From Streptomyces purpureus (GTDB lineage: Bacteria; Actinomycetota; Actinomycetes; Streptomycetales; Streptomycetaceae), in assembly GCF_014648195.1 (NCBI RefSeq), contig NZ_BMQQ01000032.1, positions 30,466-82,286 on the forward strand: a DNA stretch of 51,821 bases, given 5' to 3'. Shown here in pieces: positions 15,299-23,443 of this stretch. The first letter of the stretch is position 1, and every line of letters starts with the position of its first letter. A program made the translations under genes and the position numbers. Under the pieces are notes generated by a model, which had not been told where the DNA came from, did not search any database, and worked only from the letters and a program-made list of their open reading frames with translations.

Positions 15299-16961
15299 AT
15301 GCTCGTGGCCCCGCACGTCTCGGCGGGCGCCCGCTCCCTTCCCCCACCACGGCTCCAGCACGGGCCTGCCCAGCCGGACTTCCGCACGTACGCGGGCGGC
15401 TCGGCCTTCGTCCGGGAGCCCCGCGAGGAGCTTTTCCTCCTCGCGGTCGGCAACTTCGTCTCCCAGCAGACGTTCTACGAGAGCGGTGAGGAGCGGGACG
15501 AACGGTACGCCCGTCTCGTCGGTGAACTCGCCGTCCAGGACCCCGTGTGGACGGCCGGCCTGTTGCGCTGGCTTCGCAGCGAGGGCAACCTGCGCACGGC
15601 GTCTCTGGTGGGCGCCGCCGCGTATGTGCGCGCCCGGCTTGAGACGGGCGCGTCCGGTGGCCCGTCCAGCCGGTCCGTGATCGACTCGGTGCTCCAGCGC
15701 GCCGACGAGCCCGGCGAACTGCTCGCCCACTGGATCTCGTCGTACGGGCGGAACGTGCCGCAGCCCGTGAAGCGGGGCATCGCCGACGGCGTACGCCGGC
15801 TGTACACGTCCCGCTCCCTGCTCAAGTACGACACCGCGTCCAAGGACTTCCGCTTCGGCGATGTGCTCAACCTGGTGCACGCCTCCCCCGACCCGGACAA
15901 GCCCTGGCAGGGCGCGCTCTTCCGGTACGCCCTGGACCGCCGCCACCATCCGGAGCGGGCCGCCCCGCCGGCCTCCGACCATCTGCTGACCGCCCACCGG
16001 GCGCTGATGGAGACGGCTGCGGGCGAGCGGCGGGCGGTGGTGACCGGGCCGGGCGGCTCCGAGCGGCTGGCCGCGGCGGGCCTGACGTGGGAGGCCCTGG
16101 CAGGCTGGCTCGGCGGACCGATGGACGCCGCCGTCTGGGAAGCCGTGATTCCCACGATGGCGCCGATGGCGCTCCTGCGGAACCTGCGGAACTTCGACGA
16201 GGCGGGCGTGTCGGACGACGTCGCGGCGCGGGTCGCCGCGCGGCTCTCGGACGCCTCCGAGGTCGCTCGGTCCCGGCAGTTTCCCTTCCGCTACCTGGCG
16301 GCCTACCAGCACGCGCCGTCGCAGCGCTGGGCGTCCGCGCTGGAACGGGCCCTGAGCCTCTCCCTGGCCAACGTGCCTCCCCTGCCCGGCCGGACGCTGA
16401 TTCTGGTGGACCGGTCCGATTCGATGTTCTGGGACGGTCTCCGAGCGGTCGAAGCTGACCCGGGCGGACGCGGCGGCCGTGTTCGGCACCGCGCTGGCCA
16501 TGCGTGCCGAGCAGGCGGATCTGGTGGAGTTCGGCTGGGGCAGCGCAGAGGTGCCGTTCGCGCCGGGCGAGCCGGTACTTGAGGTGCTGAAACGCTTCCG
16601 CAGCCTCGGCGGCACCTACACCGCGAAGGCGGTGCGGAAGCATTACCGGGGGCACGACCGGGTCCTGATCGTCACCGACGAGCAGGCCGCCCCCTACGAG
16701 CCGCTCCCGCCGGCCGAGCTGGTCCCGGCGGAGATCCCGGTCTACACCTGGAACTTGGCGGGGTACCGGCCCGCCCACGGTCCCACGGGCCCTCACCGGC
16801 ACACCTTCGGCGGCCTCACGGACGCCGCGTTCCGGATGGTCGGCCTGATCGAGGCCGGTCGCGTGGCCGCTTGGCCGTGGACCGCCGATCTGGACCGAGC
16901 CGTCGGACACGGCCTGGCGCTCCCGGAACGGGACCTGGCCGCGAGCGAGCCGAGGAGCTAG
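15299..16961 (+). pseudogene. TROVE-domain (Ro60-like) RNA-binding protein gene, frameshifted
   Basis: From ATG 15299 one frame encodes a TROVE module: LFLLAVGNFVSQQTFYESGE, DPVWTAGLLRWLRSEGNLRT, SYGRNVPQPVKRGIADGVRR, LKYDTASKDFRFGDVLNLVH. It leads into the MIDAS of a VWA-like domain (LILVDRSDSMFW). Near 16440 the frame is lost, and the continuation RSKLTRADAAAVFGTALAMR is in another frame, running to RS at the TAG of 16959-16961. Loss of two bases from a CTCTCC-type run would explain it. Ro-family proteins form a HEAT-repeat ring that binds Y RNA and structured RNAs in RNA quality control. The N-terminus before residue 35 looks eroded too. Sequencing error is an alternative. Confidence 0.8.
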
Positions 16962-17104
16962 GTCCTGTCTGATAATTGATCTTGTGGCGGGTCGTGGCGA
17001 GCTGACGGATGAGGGGAGCTGAGGGTGCCCCGGACCGGCGCCGGACGGCCTCGCTGCAAGCCCGACGCGGTCATCGTGGACAAGACATCCCACGCGGATA
17101 AGCG

Positions 17105-18367
17105 TCAAGCTGCTGCTGAGGTACGACTGGCTGAGGTCTGCGGGAAGGCGATTGCTTCGTCGTAGGTGTGACCGTTCTGGAGGCAGTGGAACAGCATGCC
17201 CATGAAACGGTTGAAGAGGTTCCGCTGTGCTGCGACATGGCGGTCGCCGGCTGCCCTGCGGCGGTCGTAGTGGGCTCTGGCGCCTGGTGACCGGGTGAGA
17301 GAGACGAAGGCCCAGACGTAGCCGACGGCGGCCAGCCTCTGGTTCTTGACCTTCCGGCTCATGACCTTGCAGCTCTTGCCGCTGGCTCTGGTGACCGGGG
17401 CGCTTCCCGCGTAGGCCTTCAACGATCCGGCGTTGGCGAACCGGGTCCGGTCATCGCCGATCTCCGCCAGGACCCGGGCGCCGGTCAGTGCGGCGAGACC
17501 CGGAAAGCTCCGGATGACCGGTGCATCCGGATGCTTCTCGAAGGCCTGCGTAGCGGCTTCCTCGAGCTGGCCCGCGTTGTCGCAGGCGGTGTTCAGCTGC
17601 CTGAGCAGAGCGGATGTCTGATGCCCGAGAGCCGCCTCGACCTGCGGGAGCTGGTGGAGGTAGTCGCGTTTGAAGACGTCGTGGAGCCGTTCGGCTTCGG
17701 CCTGGATACCGCGGATGCGGCCGGCCTGCTTGAGTAGCGACTGCAGGCGCCGCCGTGTCAGCTTCGCAGCCGATGTCGGGGTCGGTGCTGCGGCCAGGAT
17801 GCTTCGGGCTTCCCTCGAACACAGGCCGTGCTTGTGACTCGCGAAGGCGTCGATGATCGCCGGGTAGAACTCTCTGAGCTGGGAGCGAAGCTTGTTGTGG
17901 GCTTGGCCGCGTGCCCAGACGGCGTCCTGCTGAGCCCGAGCGAGTACGGCGATGGCCTGGACGAGCTCGGAGTCCGCCGGCAGCGGACGGTGGGCCGCCA
18001 TATCGGTTCTCAGAATGTTGGCGAGGGCCGCTGCGTCGACAGCGTCCGACTTCTTGCGGGCGACGGAGTGGCGGTCCCGGTAACGGGCGACCGCCAGCGG
18101 ATTGATCGCGAAGACCGGTCGGCCGGTGGCCCGCAGACAAGCGACGAGCAGTCCGCGTGACGTCTCGATCGCCACCGGAATCGGGGTGGCTTCGTTATCA
18201 CCGTGCTCGCCCAGCACAGCCATGAGCTGGGCATACCCTTCGGCATCGTCGCTGATCCGCATCTTTGCGAGCTGCTGCCCACCCGCATCGACCAGTGCGA
18301 TGTCGTGATGGTCTTCGGCCCAGTCCACCCCGCAGAACACTGGCGTCGGTAACCCGGTGATCTCCAT
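17105..18367 (-). CDS. IS110-family transposase (DEDD recombinase)
   Basis: 420 residues from an ATG preceded by GAAGGAGGG. The RuvC-like N-terminal domain shows the four acidic residues: Asp15 in FCGVDWAEDHHD, Glu68 in VAIETSRG, Asp108 and Asp111 in RKKSDAVDAAALA. A coiled-coil-like linker (about 200-275) precedes the C-terminal Tnp domain with IRSFPGLAALTGARVLAEIG and AYAGSAPVTRASGKS, where Ser329 is the expected nucleophile. Full length and without lesions. It should act as a tetramer with the bridge RNA to recombine target and donor DNA at CT cores. Confidence 0.95.
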   Translation of the reverse strand: MEITGLPTPVFCGVDWAEDHHDIALVDAGGQQLAKMRISDDAEGYAQLMAVLGEHGDNEATPIPVAIETSRGLLVACLRATGRPVFAINPLAVARYRDRHSVARKKSDAVDAAALANILRTDMAAHRPLPADSELVQAIAVLARAQQDAVWARGQAHNKLRSQLREFYPAIIDAFASHKHGLCSREARSILAAAPTPTSAAKLTRRRLQSLLKQAGRIRGIQAEAERLHDVFKRDYLHQLPQVEAALGHQTSALLRQLNTACDNAGQLEEAATQAFEKHPDAPVIRSFPGLAALTGARVLAEIGDDRTRFANAGSLKAYAGSAPVTRASGKSCKVMSRKVKNQRLAAVGYVWAFVSLTRSPGARAHYDRRRAAGDRHVAAQRNLFNRFMGMLFHCLQNGHTYDEAIAFPQTSASRTSAAA

Positions 18368-18754
18368 CCGGCCCTCCTTCGTGACGTCTCTCTTCCCAGG
18401 TCAGAGCCTGTGCAGGGTGCGCGTGCTCCCTAATGGAAGTGCTCAAGGCACGTCATCCCACCAGCCGTTCGCAACCCCAGCGAGTCGCACGGCCCTCGGT
18501 CTGCGTCAGAGCTGAAAGCTCAAGGCAGAGCTGAGAAGTGATCCGCACAACCGGCTCGGACTACGAACAGCCAAGCGCCCCAGAGCCGAGGGCGGGCCAT
18601 CCCGCGGTAACAGGATCTCTTCGAGGCCCAAGCAGAACGAACCGCACCTGATTCCGAACACTCCTGACCGGACTGCTGGGCGCGAGTCAGCCTCGTCTTG
18701 TCAACAGGGCTCTCAGGCCCGGGCATACTCAAAGGCTCGGCTCACGCCCACGAA
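18368..18754 (-). ncRNA. Predicted bridge RNA of the IS110 element
   Basis: The non-coding left end, read on the minus strand, contains two guide pairs, each flanking a 4-bp hairpin. Target loop: GAGTATGCC (plus 18722-18730) matches the left target GAGTACGCC (complement of 18819-18827) except one position that becomes a G-U wobble. After a hairpin with stems at 18707-18710 and 18717-18720 comes GTTGACAAG (18697-18705), which matches the right flank GTGGACAAG (17076-17084) at 8 of 9. Donor loop: GTGGGATG (18454-18461) equals the element's right end (complement of 17086-17093). After a hairpin with stems at 18439-18442 and 18448-18451 comes CCATTAG (18430-18436), complementary to the left end CTAATGG. 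Exact RNA ends are unknown. Confidence 0.75.
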
Positions 18755-18818
18755 GGCCAACTCCCGCCAGCCTTCGCTTCCCATTAGGCCAACTCCCGCC
18801 AGCCTTCGCTTCCCATTA
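18755..18818. repeat. 32-bp tandem duplication at the IS110 left end
   Basis: Two identical 32-bp units, 18755-18786 and 18787-18818, each beginning GGCCAACTCC and ending CCCATTA. In the orientation of the recombinase gene the unit begins right after the CT core, so the outermost 32 bases of the left end exist twice and a second CT-AATGGG boundary lies inside the element. Confidence 0.95.
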
Positions 18819-18967
18819 GGCGTACTCGTCGCGCGCGATCCGCCGGGTCCTGCGCAGGTGGGGCATCCGCTTGGTGATCCCGGAGCGGGCTGACCAGAAG
18901 GCCAACCGCCTGCGGCGCGGACAGGCCGGCGGCAGACCGCCGGCGAAGATCCTTTGTCAGACAGTGC

Positions 18968-19763
18968 CTAGGGCCGCTTCGGGTCCCCTGTCGGGGTGAG
19001 CGTCCACGAGCCGCGCGACCGGATGTACAGCAGGCAGGGCTTCTTCGGCGTGACGGCCGCCGCCGTGAACGCCCCGGACCCCTCGCACAGGAGCTCCCCA
19101 GGTCGGAAGTCCGCCCGGAGGGCGTGCAGCGAGAAGGCGGACCCGTCGTGCTGGCTGACTCGCAGCGGCTCCCGGCCGCCGGGATGCCGCAGGACGTACG
19201 AGCCGGTCGAGCCCACCTCCCGCATCAGGAGCGGGATCTTCTCCGGCGGGTGGAGCCAGATCCGCCACCCCCGCCGGGTGTGCATCTCCAGGTGGATCGT
19301 GTCCTGGCCGTCGGCGGGGACCGGGACGACCGCCCGCGTCAGCGAGGAGCTGTGCGTGAGGATCTGCCGGGGCAGCTTGTCGTCGCCGCGCGGGCTGGTC
19401 AGCTCGACCCACGAGTCGGCTGCCCGCTCCAGGTGGACCACGAGCAGCGCGGGCTCGCGCGGGTCGGTACGGCTCAGCTGGACCCCCGTGTCGCCACGGT
19501 TCTCCCGGCGCTGCCGCGTTCCCGTGTGTGCGGGCCATGTCCCGTACGGATCCGCGGAGTTGGGCGGGGGGAGCGTCGGGGCCGTCTCGGCCGATCCGCG
19601 GCCGGGGCGTCCCTTCGTCCGGGGCACGGGCCGCGGGTCCGGTGTCCGCTCCCGCAGGCCGCTCTCGATCGGCGGCCGTCCCTCCGCCAGGCGTACGGCA
19701 TCGGCGGCGCAGACGGCGACCGTCCGCGCGGCGCCCCCGGCGGGGGCCCAGCGGACCTCCTCA
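18968..19763 (-). pseudogene. C-terminal part of an unidentified beta-rich protein
   Basis: The minus frame ending at the TAG of 18968-18970 has good coding character for about 180-260 codons (LLVVHLERAADSWVELTSPR, IHLEMHTRRGWRIWLHPPEK, SFSLHALRADFRPGELLCEG-like region, LLYIRSRGSWTLTPTG). It resembles no family I can name. A proline-rich linker (RPVPRTKGRPGRGSAETAPT) precedes this domain. The frame stays open far upstream only because of base composition, since from about 19766 the plus strand encodes an M20 peptidase remnant. The N-terminus of this gene was therefore probably lost at that junction. It converges on the TROVE gene across the IS. Confidence 0.5.
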
Positions 19764-19765
19764 TG

Positions 19766-20059
19766 ATGTCCGCGGGGACCGCGAGCAACACCGTGCCCGC
19801 GCGGGCCGCACTCAACGTGGATGTCCGCGTCCCTACCGCCGCGGCGCAGACGGCCGTCGACCAGCCGATCGCCCCCTTGACCCAGGCGGCGGTCGGCGGC
19901 GCATCCGACGGCAACTGCACCGCCGGCGTCGGCTGCCCCACCCTCGACGGCCTCGGTGCCGTCGGCGACGGCGCAAACGCCGACCACGAACACGTCGTCA
20001 CCGCCACAATGCCGGTCCGCGCCCGTCTCCTGGCCCACCTCGTCGGAGCGCTGCGATGA
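19766..20059 (+). pseudogene. M20-family metallopeptidase C-terminal remnant
   Basis: The frame beginning near ATG 19763/19766 reads GTASNTVPARAALNVDVRVP, the start of the M20 dimerisation domain, and ends with LDGLGAVGDGANADHEHVVT and a C-terminal helix. This is the carboxypeptidase G2/succinyl-diaminopimelate type, with the late metal-binding His in the HEH motif. The N-terminal catalytic domain is absent, and the dimerisation domain has an internal deletion around 19900. The TGA overlaps the ATG of the next remnant (ATGA, 20056-20059), so an operon with N-acylamino acid racemase once existed. Confidence 0.7.
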
Positions 20060-20370
20060 GCCGACTCGAACTCCGCGAACTCCACACCATGGAGGACCTG
20101 GAAGCACGCCGCATCCACGGCATCCCTGTCTGGTGCGGCGGCATGCTCGAAACCGGCATCGGCCGCGCCGCCAACGTCGCCCTCGCGCGCTGCCCGGCTT
20201 CACCCTCCCCGGGGACACCTCTGGCTCCCACCGCTACTTCGCCACGGACATCACCGACCCGTTCGTCCTCAGCGAGGGCCATCTGAACGTCCCCACCGGG
20301 CCGGGCCTCGGCGTCGAGCCCCTGCCCGACGTGCTGGACGAGATCACCACCGCCAGCGAATGGATAGCTC
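20056..20370 (+). pseudogene. N-acylamino acid racemase / o-succinylbenzoate synthase-like remnant
   Basis: After a few N-terminal codons (MSRLELREL) the frame jumps by deletion to IHGIPVWCGGMLETGIGRAA, the barrel end of an enolase-superfamily racemase. Near 20190 one missing C shifts the frame, and the family sequence continues as LPGFTLPGDTSGSHRYFATD and VPTGPGLGVEPLPDVL. The Lys/Asp/Glu catalytic centre in the deleted middle is gone. With the preceding M20 stub it is the relic of an N-acylamino acid racemase plus amidohydrolase pair. Confidence 0.7.
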
Positions 20371-20402
20371 TCCAGCCTGCGCTCAGGGCGCCGCCACAGT
20401 AT

Positions 20403-20439
20403 GCGAGGCTCCCCGGCTCATGGCCCCCGGGAGCCTCGC
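20403..20439. terminator. Hairpin between racemase remnant and flavin oxidoreductase
   Basis: GCGAGGCTCCC at 20403-20413 pairs perfectly with GGGAGCCTCGC at 20429-20439 around a 15-base loop. It lies 54 bases past the stop of the flavin oxidoreductase gene on the minus strand and could serve both directions. Confidence 0.6.
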
Positions 20440-20493
20440 CGTGGGCGCGGAGCCGAGCTTTGTGCACGTCACCGCCTGCCCGATAGGACTCGG

Positions 20494-21777
20494 TCATGAG
20501 CCTGTGTGAGAGAGGTGCGGGGGCGGCACAGTCGCCCCACGGTGCTTGAGGTTGACGGCCGCAGCCCTGGCCACTGCCACGGGGCTCAGGAATCGCAGCG
20601 GACCGATCAGGCGGGACGCGAACATATGCATGTGCCGCGCCAATGCCGCGTCGCGCGCTGCCGCCGAGAACATCAGTCGCTCCATGGGATTGAACGGGCG
20701 CGCCTTGGCGAAGTCGACGGCCAGGTTGTGGTGACCCAGCAGTCGGCGCTGGTGGTTGCGTGCGTACGTCCGAAGGGACTTGTCGAGGTCGCCCCGACCG
20801 GTGGCGGCCGAGGCGACCGCCTCCGTCAGCCATTGCGCGGTCTGCAGGGCCCACCCGCATCCCACTCCCCACAGGGGATCGCTGGTCAGCGCGGCGTCGC
20901 CGATGAGCGCGACGCCCGGTGCGGTCGGCTTGCGGCTGTGCAGTGGGTAGTTGACCAAGCCGGTGATCTTCGTGATGCGCTCGGCGGAGTCGACGGGCGG
21001 CGCCTCGGGCAGGGCGCGGACGAACGCGGCGAAGCTGCCCTCCAGGTCTTCTCGGAAGGCCGGCAGCCTCTTCTTGGCCGGGAGCACCGCGATGACCGTG
21101 ACCCCGTCGTCGTTGGGAAACGCGTACGCCATGTCGGGCTCAAGGAACCACGTGTGTGCGATCCCGCGGTGCAGCGGAAGGTTGCGGAAGTGCGCGAAAT
21201 AGCCGAACCGCGCGTTCTCGTACTGCCGAGCACGCACCCCGGCGAGCCTCGCCACGGCCGAGTCCTTGCCATCGGCACCGACCACCAGCCGGGCCCGGAA
21301 CTCCCGCTCGCCCTGGGGTGTCGACGCGCGCACCCCCACGGTCCGCCCGGCTTCCCGGACCAGCCCGGTCACATGATGGCCAAGGAGCAGATCGACGCCG
21401 GGAGTCTCCGCCGCATGGGACCTGATCAGCGGGTCGAGCGTGCTCCGCCGGATGTTGTACCCGTACGGCAGCTCGGGCCCCTCCGGCGCGGCCCTCGGCT
21501 CTATCCATCCCCAGCGGGTGTGAAAGCGGGCTTCGTTGCGTACGGCTCCGGCCTTCTCCAGGGCGGGTATGAGGCCGAGTTCGTCCAGCACCGGGTAGGC
21601 GCAGGCCGTGATGGAGTGGGTGCACAGCACCTTGTACGCTTCGGGGTCCGTGCGGCGTTCCAGCAGTGCGACGCGGACACCGCGTCGAGCGAGCAAGGTC
21701 GCCGCGGCGCTGCCGGCGAGGCTGGCGCCGCTGATGACGACGTCGTAGTCGTATCGCGCGCTCTCAGGCTTGGTCAT
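20494..21777 (-). CDS. FAD-dependent monooxygenase / geranylgeranyl-reductase-like oxidoreductase
   Basis: 427 residues from the ATG at 21777, preceded by AGGGGG. An upstream in-frame start at 21975 would add an unlikely Cys/Arg-rich leader. Motifs of group A flavoproteins are present: DVVISGASLAGSAAATLLAR (FAD ADP-binding loop, GxSxAG variant), the second FAD motif LVVGADGKDSAVARLAG and the third, GVALIGDAALTSDPLWGVGC. A C-terminal helical region with basic residues may lie on the membrane. Reactions in this family range from hydroxylation to reduction of isoprenoid chains. The substrate is unknown and the gene stands alone. Confidence 0.85.
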   Translation of the reverse strand: MTKPESARYDYDVVISGASLAGSAAATLLARRGVRVALLERRTDPEAYKVLCTHSITACAYPVLDELGLIPALEKAGAVRNEARFHTRWGWIEPRAAPEGPELPYGYNIRRSTLDPLIRSHAAETPGVDLLLGHHVTGLVREAGRTVGVRASTPQGEREFRARLVVGADGKDSAVARLAGVRARQYENARFGYFAHFRNLPLHRGIAHTWFLEPDMAYAFPNDDGVTVIAVLPAKKRLPAFREDLEGSFAAFVRALPEAPPVDSAERITKITGLVNYPLHSRKPTAPGVALIGDAALTSDPLWGVGCGWALQTAQWLTEAVASAATGRGDLDKSLRTYARNHQRRLLGHHNLAVDFAKARPFNPMERLMFSAAARDAALARHMHMFASRLIGPLRFLSPVAVARAAAVNLKHRGATVPPPHLSHTGS

Positions 21778-22023
21778 GCACTGATCGCCCCCTTCGGGCT
21801 GTGTGGTGCCGTTCGCGGACGTGGTGCAGGGCCCCCGCTTTCCAGATTGGCGCACGTGCCGGCAGACACCCCTTGTGTCATCGCCAGCACCATCAGCCGT
21901 CTGTGGCACCGACTTTGACTGGCCATCAGGGTGCCGGTCAACGCCAGGCCACACGCAGAAGCGGCATTTCCTCAACTCGCTGGGCCCCCCGTACGCTCAC
22001 AGAGGGTGGGGTCAGCAGTTACG

Positions 22024-22686
22024 TCATGCGCCCAGCCGCCTGGCCCAGTCCCGCACTTCGGGTTCGTCCAGGCTGGTGCCGAGCCAGTCGTGATCGAGGT
22101 CGGCTCCCGGAAGGGTGGGTACGACCGCGACGTAGAGCCCGGCGGCACGCGCCGAGGCGATGCCCGTCGCCGAGTCCTCGAAGGCGACGGCACGCTTCGG
22201 GGCCACGCCGAGTGTCTCGCACGCGGTGAGGTAAAGATCCGGTGCGGGCTTGGGGGAACGTACCTCGTCGGCGGCGAACGAGTGGGTGAAGTATTCCGCG
22301 AGACCGGCCGACCACAGTGCCGCGTCCAGCAGTTCCCGGGGGCTGTTGCTGGCTACGGCGATGGGTACGGCCGCCCGGCAGGCACGTACCAGTTCCGCCG
22401 CCCCGGGGAGGGCCGCGGCACCTCGGGAGAGTTCCCCGCGGATTCTTTCGAGGAGTTCGGCGGCGATGTCGGCCCCGGCGTCGGGGCGCCCGAAGTATTC
22501 GGCCATGACCTGTGCGGCGGCCTCCACGGTGTGGCCGATGACCAGGGCTTTCTGTTCGGGACCGAAGGGATGGCCGTGCGCGGCGAAGATGGCCGATTCC
22601 GCAACGGTCCAGCAGGTTTCGGTGTCGACCAGCAGGCCGTCGCAGTCGAAGACCACGGCCTCGATGCCGGTGGCGAGCGTGCCCAT
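22024..22686 (-). CDS. HAD-superfamily hydrolase, subfamily IA (beta-PGM-like)
   Basis: 220 residues. Motif I VVFDCDGLLVDTE, motif II IAVASNSPRE, motif III Lys in VRSPKPAPDLYLTA and motif IV VAFEDSATGIASARAAG are complete. The DCDG version of motif I and the four-helix cap (residues about 18-85) are those of beta-PGM-like sugar-phosphate phosphatases or mutases. Cytoplasmic; substrate not assignable. It is a distant paralogue of the HAD protein at 14358-15008. An upstream gap of 94 bases separates it from the LysE gene on the same strand. Confidence 0.9.
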   Translation of the reverse strand: MGTLATGIEAVVFDCDGLLVDTETCWTVAESAIFAAHGHPFGPEQKALVIGHTVEAAAQVMAEYFGRPDAGADIAAELLERIRGELSRGAAALPGAAELVRACRAAVPIAVASNSPRELLDAALWSAGLAEYFTHSFAADEVRSPKPAPDLYLTACETLGVAPKRAVAFEDSATGIASARAAGLYVAVVPTLPGADLDHDWLGTSLDEPEVRDWARRLGA

Positions 22687-22780
22687 GCGGATGTCCTCTC
22701 ACTTCGAGTGGTGTGCGGGTTGTCGGTTGGGCGGCTGTCGGACGGAGTGCGGTTGCGTCGGCGTCGCGGCCACCGGTCCT

Positions 22781-23443
22781 CTACTGTCCGAGTGCGAGCC
22801 GGATACCGAAGGCCGCGATGACCGTGCCGGTGATCCGGTCGAGGTAGCGGCGGGCCGAGGGGCGTTGCAGGCGGTCTCGGAGCGTGTGCGCGAAGGCGAT
22901 CAGCGCACAGGCCCAGATGACGGCCAGGAGAATGTGCACGCCGGCCAGCAGTACCCCTGGAGCGAGATGCGAGGCGCCGTCAGGAAGGAACTGCGGGAGC
23001 ACCGCGACATAGAAGGCACCCATCTTCGGGTTGAGGAGATTGGTGACGAACCCCTGCCGCCAGCCGCCGACCAGGGTGTCGTCGCCCTCCCTCACCTTGG
23101 TCTCGGCCCCGCCCCCGGTCGCGGACTCGCCCCGGCTCGGGCTCGATGAGCGGCGCCAGGTGGCCCACAGCAGCCTGCCACCCATCCACACCAGGTATGC
23201 GGCTCCGACCCAGCGAAGGGTCTCGTACGCGAGGTGGGACGCGGTCAGCAGCGCGGTCACCCCGAGCGAGGTGAGCACGCCCCAGACCAGCGTGCCGCTC
23301 TGGATGCCGAGGACCACGCCCCAGGCGCGGCGGCGGTGCCCGAGCGCGGCGGTACGCAGGACGAGGGCGGTGTCCAGTCCGGGGGTGAGCGTGAGGAGTC
23401 CCACTATCAGGGTGAAAGTCCCTATCGCGTCTAGGGTGATCAT
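22781..23443 (-). CDS. LysE/RhtB-family amino acid exporter
   Basis: 220 residues with about six apolar helices. The first contains the family pattern FTLIVGLLTLTPGLDTALVL, the conserved TPGLD/P-x-x-D site, followed by GIQSGTLVWGVLTSLGVTAL. FVTNLLNPKMGAFYVAVLPQ is the second signature (NPK). It exports amino acids or related small molecules across the cytoplasmic membrane. The central loop is long and rich in Ser/Glu/Gly. Its ribosome binding site (AGGG) and start codon lie inside an 11-bp inverted repeat (23431-23458), and a second large palindrome lies 35 bases further upstream, suggesting tight control. Confidence 0.92.
   Translation of the reverse strand: MITLDAIGTFTLIVGLLTLTPGLDTALVLRTAALGHRRRAWGVVLGIQSGTLVWGVLTSLGVTALLTASHLAYETLRWVGAAYLVWMGGRLLWATWRRSSSPSRGESATGGGAETKVREGDDTLVGGWRQGFVTNLLNPKMGAFYVAVLPQFLPDGASHLAPGVLLAGVHILLAVIWACALIAFAHTLRDRLQRPSARRYLDRITGTVIAAFGIRLALGQ

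Larger units (their letters stand above)
17085..18819 (-). mobile_element. IS110-family insertion sequence
   Basis: The boundaries are set by rebuilding the interrupted IS5 frame: ...GTGGACAAG (to 17084) joins GCGTACTCG (from 18820) to give VDK-AYSS without loss. In the transposase orientation the shared core dinucleotide at both ends is CT, as in IS621-type IS110 elements. There are no terminal inverted repeats. The non-coding part is asymmetric: 20 bases after the stop of the recombinase gene and about 450 before its start, which is the IS110-group arrangement with the bridge RNA in the left end. The left end carries a 32-bp tandem duplication. Confidence 0.88.
16958..18971 (+). mobile_element. 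IS5-family relic, internally deleted and split by an IS110 element
   Basis: The ends are imperfect inverted repeats: CTAGGTCCTGTCTGATAATT at 16958 onward and, read from the other end, CTAGGCACTGTCTGACAAAG down from 18971. Each begins with CTAG, probably the duplicated target. Inside, a start resembling GELTDE of IS5-type transposases is joined by deletion to VPRTGAGRPRCKPDAVIVDK (to 17084). After the IS110 insertion the frame resumes exactly with AYSSRAIRRVLRRWGIRLVI and PERADQKANRLRRGQAGGRP (18820-18945). The DDE catalytic core is mostly missing, so it cannot transpose. CTAG supplies the TAG stop of TROVE on the plus strand and of the convergent gene on the minus strand. Confidence 0.8.

Noticed and set aside
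18968..20218. A 416-residue minus-strand open frame
   Set aside because: Only its last part has coding character. From about 19766 the plus strand encodes recognisable M20 and racemase stubs, so the frame is open there by base composition alone.
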